The notes below the pieces were generated by a model. It did not search any database. It worked only from the letters and a program-made list of their open reading frames with translations, and had not been told where the DNA came from. From Gallionella sp. (GTDB taxonomy: Bacteria; Pseudomonadota; Gammaproteobacteria; Burkholderiales; Gallionellaceae): a stretch of DNA of 9,721 nucleotides. The DNA is taken from positions 1-9,721 of the forward strand of contig JARCRR010000198.1 in assembly GCA_029850565.1 (NCBI GenBank). Direction: 5' to 3'. The translations under genes and the position numbers were made by a program. This document shows, one piece after another, positions 6,431-9,721 of the stretch (position 1 is the stretch's first letter; each line of letters begins with the position of its first letter).

Positions 6431-6450
6431 CAACCAGAATCATTTGGTTG
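6431..6450. other. Weak stem-loop at the cytochrome gene 3' end
   Basis: CAACCA (6431-6436) pairs with TGGTTG (6445-6450), and a G-T and an A-T pair extend the stem to about eight. It overlaps the cytochrome stop codon (6440-6442). No T-tract follows on either strand, so it is at most an mRNA 3'-end structure. Confidence 0.25.
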
Positions 6451-6760
6451 CCAGAATCTCTATCACCATCAATTTGATTTCGGCATCGCTCGCCTTGGCA
6501 GGTGCTGCCGGCATCGGCATGCGTCCCCAACCGCCGGGGCCGCCCGAGCGGACTCTCTGCGTCAAGTGATCGACAGCCGTCGTATCGCCCTCATAACGCT
6601 CCGCAATCATCTTGAAACTTGGCCCGACCACACGCTTGCCGGTCGACTGATGGCAAACGTGACAGTTGTATTTATCGAGCAACGCGGCAGCGTCTCCGGC
6701 CCAAGCCGAATTGCCCAGTGACAGTCCGGCTAGCAACAGTAGTACAGATCGAATTTTCAT
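6440..6760 (-). CDS. Small periplasmic c-type cytochrome (cytochrome c551/c8-like, class I)
   Basis: 106 residues. A clear Sec signal peptide covers residues 1-21 (KIRSVLLLLAGLSLGNSAWA) and ends AWA before GDAA, giving an 85-residue mature protein. Haem is bound covalently at C33-H-V-C36-H37. The region GPSFKMIAERY after it and WGRMPMPAAP near 78-87 fit the monohaem cytochrome c551/c8 class, with M81 or M83 as the distal ligand. It is probably an electron carrier in the periplasm; partners cannot be read from the sequence. AAGGAG lies seven bases before the ATG. It follows the kinase gene by 119 bases, which is enough for its own promoter, though I see no convincing one. Nothing links it functionally to the pilus kinase or the pyrimidine operon. 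Confidence 0.93.
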   Translation of the reverse strand: MKIRSVLLLLAGLSLGNSAWAGDAAALLDKYNCHVCHQSTGKRVVGPSFKMIAERYEGDTTAVDHLTQRVRSGGPGGWGRMPMPAAPAKASDAEIKLMVIEILATK

Positions 6761-6766
6761 GACTCA

Positions 6767-6772
6767 CTCCTT
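6767..6772 (-). promoter_or_regulatory. Strong ribosome binding site of the cytochrome gene
   Basis: AAGGAG on the minus strand is seven bases before the ATG at 6760. It fixes the start and suggests efficient translation, unlike the weak sites in the operon downstream. Confidence 0.75.
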
Positions 6773-6879
6773 GTTAAGATCGGGTTGCTCATTACGCAGA
6801 TCAGATAGCTGTGCTTTCATGAATATGTTGAAGAGGCGTAAACGCAGGTTACCGCCAACCTTTGACTATTGAAGGCCGA

Positions 6880-9721
6880 TTAGATCGGGTTCGGTAGCAG
6901 ACGTGTAATGTGGTGCAGTAATTCCTCTTCTTGGAAAGGTTTGCCCAGGTACTCGTTGACGCCCAACTCCATCGCGAAGTTGCGGTGTTTATCAGCCGTA
7001 CGCGAAGTGATCATGATGATGGGCAAGGCCTTGGTCTTGCTGTCTTGGCGTAAACGCTTGGCCAACTCGAATCCATCCATGCGCGGCATCTCGATGTCGA
7101 GCAACATCAGGTCGGGAGATATCTCCATCAATTGCTCCAATGCATCCACACCATCCTTGGCAGTGACGACTAGGTATCCGGCGCGTTCCAGCAGGCGGGT
7201 TGTGATCTTGCGCACGGTGAGCGAGTCGTCCACCACCATGATCAACGGAACTGTGCGAACTTCTTCAACGGCCGCGGAGATTTCCGCCTTGTGAGTGACC
7301 GCGAGGCCTTGGGTGAAAGCGACCGGATTGATGATGAGGATCACCGCACCGCTACCGGAAACGGTGGCACCCGCGATACCGGGCAGTCGCGCCAGTTGCG
7401 GGCCGATATTCTTTACCACAACCTCTCGATTACCCAACAGCGCGTCCACATGTAAAGCGATGCGATACTCCCCGCTGCGCAATAGAAGCAACGGGTTGTG
7501 CGGTTGTCCTACCACCTCGATCTTATGGTCTCCCAATAGGCGTGGCAGATAATGCACTCCGTAGTGATGACCATTCCAATCCACATGATGCTGTTGGTAG
7601 ATAGCCTCAAGTTGTTCCGGTTTAAGTTGTTGCACGCTTTCAACCATGGTCGACGGTATGGCATATGTGGCATGTCCGGCCCTCACCATCAAGGTCTTGG
7701 TTACGGCCAGTGTCAATGGCAGGTGGATACTGAAACGCGTGCCTCGACCGGCTTCCGAGGCGACATCAATGCGTCCCCCCAAAGCGCTGATCTCGCTACG
7801 CACCACGTCCATGCCTACTCCGCGTCCGGAAATTTCGGTGACCTCTTGTGCGGTAGAAAATCCGGCTCTGAAGATCAATTGCATGACCTGCTCGTCGCTG
7901 ATTTCTTCGTCTGCGCTGATGATGCCGCTTTCGATGGCTTTTTGGCGGATGCGTGCAATATCCAATCCGGCACCGTCATCGCTGAATTCGAACACCACCT
8001 CGTTACTTTCCTGGCGTAACGCCAGGCGTACTTCACCGATCTGTGTCTTCCCGCTTTGCTCCCTTTGCTGAGGCGCTTCCAGACCATGTGCGATAGAGTT
8101 GCGCAACAGGTGTTCGAAAGGCGCGGTCATCTTTTCGAGCACGCTTCGATCCAACTCGATCCCGGTACCCGACAACTCAAGGTTGGCACGTTTTCCCAAA
8201 TCTTTTCCGGTCTGCCGCACGATACGGTAAAGGCGTTCGCTGATGCTGGAGAAGGGCACCATGCGAATGGACATCAGACCTTGTTGCAGTTCGCGATTGA
8301 GCTGTGACTGGGTGATCAGCGCATCTGTCGCTTCATCCAGATTCTTCAAAAGCGATTGTTGCAGGGTCTGCACGTCATGCACACTTTCGTTCATGAATCG
8401 GGTCAGCTCTTGGAAGCGGGTGAAACGGTCGAATTCAAGAGGGTCGAACTTATCCGCACTATCGCCGCTCACCAGGACGCGCGCTTGCATCTGACTTTCA
8501 GCCTGTATCTCGATTTCACGCAGCTGCTTGCGCAGTCGGTTGACGCTGTCGGTCAATTCCATCACGCCATTCTTGAATTCGCGCAACTCGGTCTCTACAC
8601 GCGAACGCGCCACACTGACTTCACCGGCTTCATTGACCAAACGATCCACGATATCAGAACGGACACGGAGCAGTGAAGCTTGCATCGCACGTTCTGCGCC
8701 GACTTCGAGAGCGGGTGCTGCGATAGCTTGGGTTACCGCAGCGGCGACTCGTTGTGCCGGCTCGGCAACTGTCGTTGCAGCTTGCGGGTTTTGTAATTGT
8801 TCGATGGCATGAGCGATACGGTCGAGAAAGGCGTCCAGATCGTTCCACAGATTGTCATCCAATGCGTTGAGCGCGATCGCCTTATCCACTCGGTCTTCCA
8901 CGCGATGGGTCAACTCTCCCAAGCGCATCGCACCAGCCATGCGTGAACTGCCTTTGAGGGTGTGCAAGCTACGTTGCAGATTGCGCCCCAGTTGTGCGTC
9001 CTGTGGGTTTTCGCGCCAAGCACGCAGCGTACTGCCGATCTGCGGATACAGCTCGTGAGCTTCTTCCAGGAAGATAGGCAACAGTTGCTGATCCACCTCA
9101 TCATGGACCGTCCTTTCGACAAAGGCTTCGGGTTCAGCTTCGCCTTTGGGCTGTGCGGCAGGGGTGACCGTCGGTGCCGGTGCGGATACCAAGGGTTCCA
9201 TGGCGGTCGCCGCATCGGCAGGGGCTACTTCCTTGTCTGCCAGCAACCGTGCGATCAGCTCCTTATCCGATGAGGGTTCTTTGCGGTTCCTTACATCGGT
9301 GCACATCCCGTTCAAGCGTGTGATGACCTCTTGCAACAAAGCAAGCTGTGCATCATTCACCACCCCTGGTTTGTCGATGCGCACATCCAGCCATTGTTCC
9401 AAGGCATTGGCCAGCGCGGCGACATCGGTGAAGCCCATGGTGCGATTGACGCCGGCCAGAGTATGGGCGGCGCGCATAAAATCGTGAATGACGATGTGTC
9501 TCGCATCATTTTGCAAATTGACATGATGATTTTGCAGTGCGGACATATGTTCCGCAGCTTCCTCTGATGCGATGCGGAACAACTCGGCAGAGATAGTTAC
9601 GGATCCGATTACCACGACCGATTCTTCGGCCGGGACAGGGGCAATGATGGCTGGTTCGGCCACAACGGTTGGTATGGGGAGGGCCGATGGAGGTGACTCT
9701 TTGCCGTTCTCTATGCGATTA
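6880..9721 (-). CDS. chpA: ChpA/PilL-type CheA hybrid histidine kinase (N-terminus beyond window)
   Basis: 946 residues are visible and the frame runs open to the window edge; a GTG at 9663 is only an internal valine. Numbering from the edge, the domains are: HPt about 40-140 with H86 (AAHTLAG); a low-complexity Ala/Pro linker; HPt about 205-310 with H253 (LHTLKGSSRMAG); a helical dimerisation region about 350-485; a CheA ATPase with N-box LLRNSIAHGLE 538-548, DDGAGLD 581-587 and GRGVGMDVV 632-640; CheW about 670-815; and a C-terminal receiver about 825-945 with DD 831-832, D875 and K927. This architecture is that of the Pil-Chp kinase, which phosphorylates PilG/PilH to control type IV pilus motility. 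Full-length members run to about 2000 residues with more HPt domains. Nearby yqgE-ruvX-pyrB-pyrX matches Pseudomonas gene order and supports the call. It is cytoplasmic, with no membrane segment in the visible part. Confidence 0.88.
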   Translation of the reverse strand, partial: NRIENGKESPPSALPIPTVVAEPAIIAPVPAEESVVVIGSVTISAELFRIASEEAAEHMSALQNHHVNLQNDARHIVIHDFMRAAHTLAGVNRTMGFTDVAALANALEQWLDVRIDKPGVVNDAQLALLQEVITRLNGMCTDVRNRKEPSSDKELIARLLADKEVAPADAATAMEPLVSAPAPTVTPAAQPKGEAEPEAFVERTVHDEVDQQLLPIFLEEAHELYPQIGSTLRAWRENPQDAQLGRNLQRSLHTLKGSSRMAGAMRLGELTHRVEDRVDKAIALNALDDNLWNDLDAFLDRIAHAIEQLQNPQAATTVAEPAQRVAAAVTQAIAAPALEVGAERAMQASLLRVRSDIVDRLVNEAGEVSVARSRVETELREFKNGVMELTDSVNRLRKQLREIEIQAESQMQARVLVSGDSADKFDPLEFDRFTRFQELTRFMNESVHDVQTLQQSLLKNLDEATDALITQSQLNRELQQGLMSIRMVPFSSISERLYRIVRQTGKDLGKRANLELSGTGIELDRSVLEKMTAPFEHLLRNSIAHGLEAPQQREQSGKTQIGEVRLALRQESNEVVFEFSDDGAGLDIARIRQKAIESGIISADEEISDEQVMQLIFRAGFSTAQEVTEISGRGVGMDVVRSEISALGGRIDVASEAGRGTRFSIHLPLTLAVTKTLMVRAGHATYAIPSTMVESVQQLKPEQLEAIYQQHHVDWNGHHYGVHYLPRLLGDHKIEVVGQPHNPLLLLRSGEYRIALHVDALLGNREVVVKNIGPQLARLPGIAGATVSGSGAVILIINPVAFTQGLAVTHKAEISAAVEEVRTVPLIMVVDDSLTVRKITTRLLERAGYLVVTAKDGVDALEQLMEISPDLMLLDIEMPRMDGFELAKRLRQDSKTKALPIIMITSRTADKHRNFAMELGVNEYLGKPFQEEELLHHITRLLPNPI

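Larger units (their letters stand above)
5959..6439. other. 481-base region without an intact gene, between yqgE and the cytochrome gene
   Basis: The region holds the yqgE promoter candidate, the 14-bp palindrome, the A/T-flanked stem-loop and the photolyase relic. Between 6084 and 6164 I see nothing I can support. Between 6408 and 6430 there is only the spacer before a hairpin (6431-6450) at the end of the cytochrome gene. Open frames here (6136-6321 and 6311-6721, plus) have no recognisable protein character. Confidence 0.7.

Noticed and set aside
6311..6721. 136-residue plus-strand open frame
   Set aside because: It is antisense to the cytochrome gene, has no recognisable domain and is out of frame with the photolyase relic it overlaps.
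6846..6861. Hairpin AGGTT/AACCT after the kinase stop as a terminator
   Set aside because: Only five pairs and no T-tract on the minus strand.
6773..6879. Promoter for the cytochrome gene
   Set aside because: Candidates such as TTCAAC-18-CTATCT match the consensus too poorly to support.
9661..9663. GTG as the start of the CheA hybrid kinase
   Set aside because: The frame continues without a stop to the window edge, and the kinase class is much longer, so this is an internal valine.
1..9721. CRISPR array, tRNA, rRNA, integrase or defence gene cluster
   Set aside because: No regularly spaced direct repeats, no tRNA-like or rRNA-like stretches, and no recombinase or defence motifs were seen on either strand.

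Overview
The window looks like a betaproteobacterial chromosome. My best guess is a Gallionellaceae/Nitrosomonadales relative, from protein similarity by eye, moderate GC and gene order; the species cannot be named from the sequence. All intact genes lie on the minus strand, so the window reads right to left.

Right end (about 6880-9721): the C-terminal 946 residues of a very large CheA-type hybrid kinase (HPt, HPt, CheA core, CheW, receiver) of the Pil-Chp class that controls type IV pili. Its start lies beyond the window. Next comes a small periplasmic c-type cytochrome (6440-6760) with a strong ribosome binding site.

Middle (about 5959-6439): a stretch of roughly 480 bases without an intact gene. 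It holds an 80-codon relic of a DNA photolyase C-terminus, which is the only plus-strand coding trace here. It also holds a large A/T-flanked stem-loop and a 14-bp perfect palindrome next to a plausible promoter.

Pyrimidine operon (2723-5958): yqgE, ruvX, pyrB and pyrX are translationally coupled by 8-, 4- and 4-base overlaps. PyrB is a catalytic aspartate transcarbamoylase. The downstream 'dihydroorotase' has lost essentially all metal ligands and is best read as the non-catalytic partner PyrX (PyrC') that scaffolds PyrB. The order kinase ... yqgE-ruvX-pyrB-pyrX parallels the pilG-chpA/yqgE-ruvX-pyrR-pyrB-pyrX neighbourhood known from Pseudomonas, but pyrR is absent here.

Left end (1-2715): a 122-bp inverted REP doublet (REPIN-like) separates pyrX from prlC (oligopeptidase A). 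prlC carries an unusual 36-residue insertion just before its zinc motif HEFGH. It is followed 16 bases later by a secreted DUF4124-glutaredoxin-like protein cut off by the window edge.

No wholly new multi-gene system is evident. The most interesting items are the repeat-like insertion inside prlC, the REPIN with nested mini-hairpins, the photolyase relic, and the inactive DHOase paralogue without pyrR.
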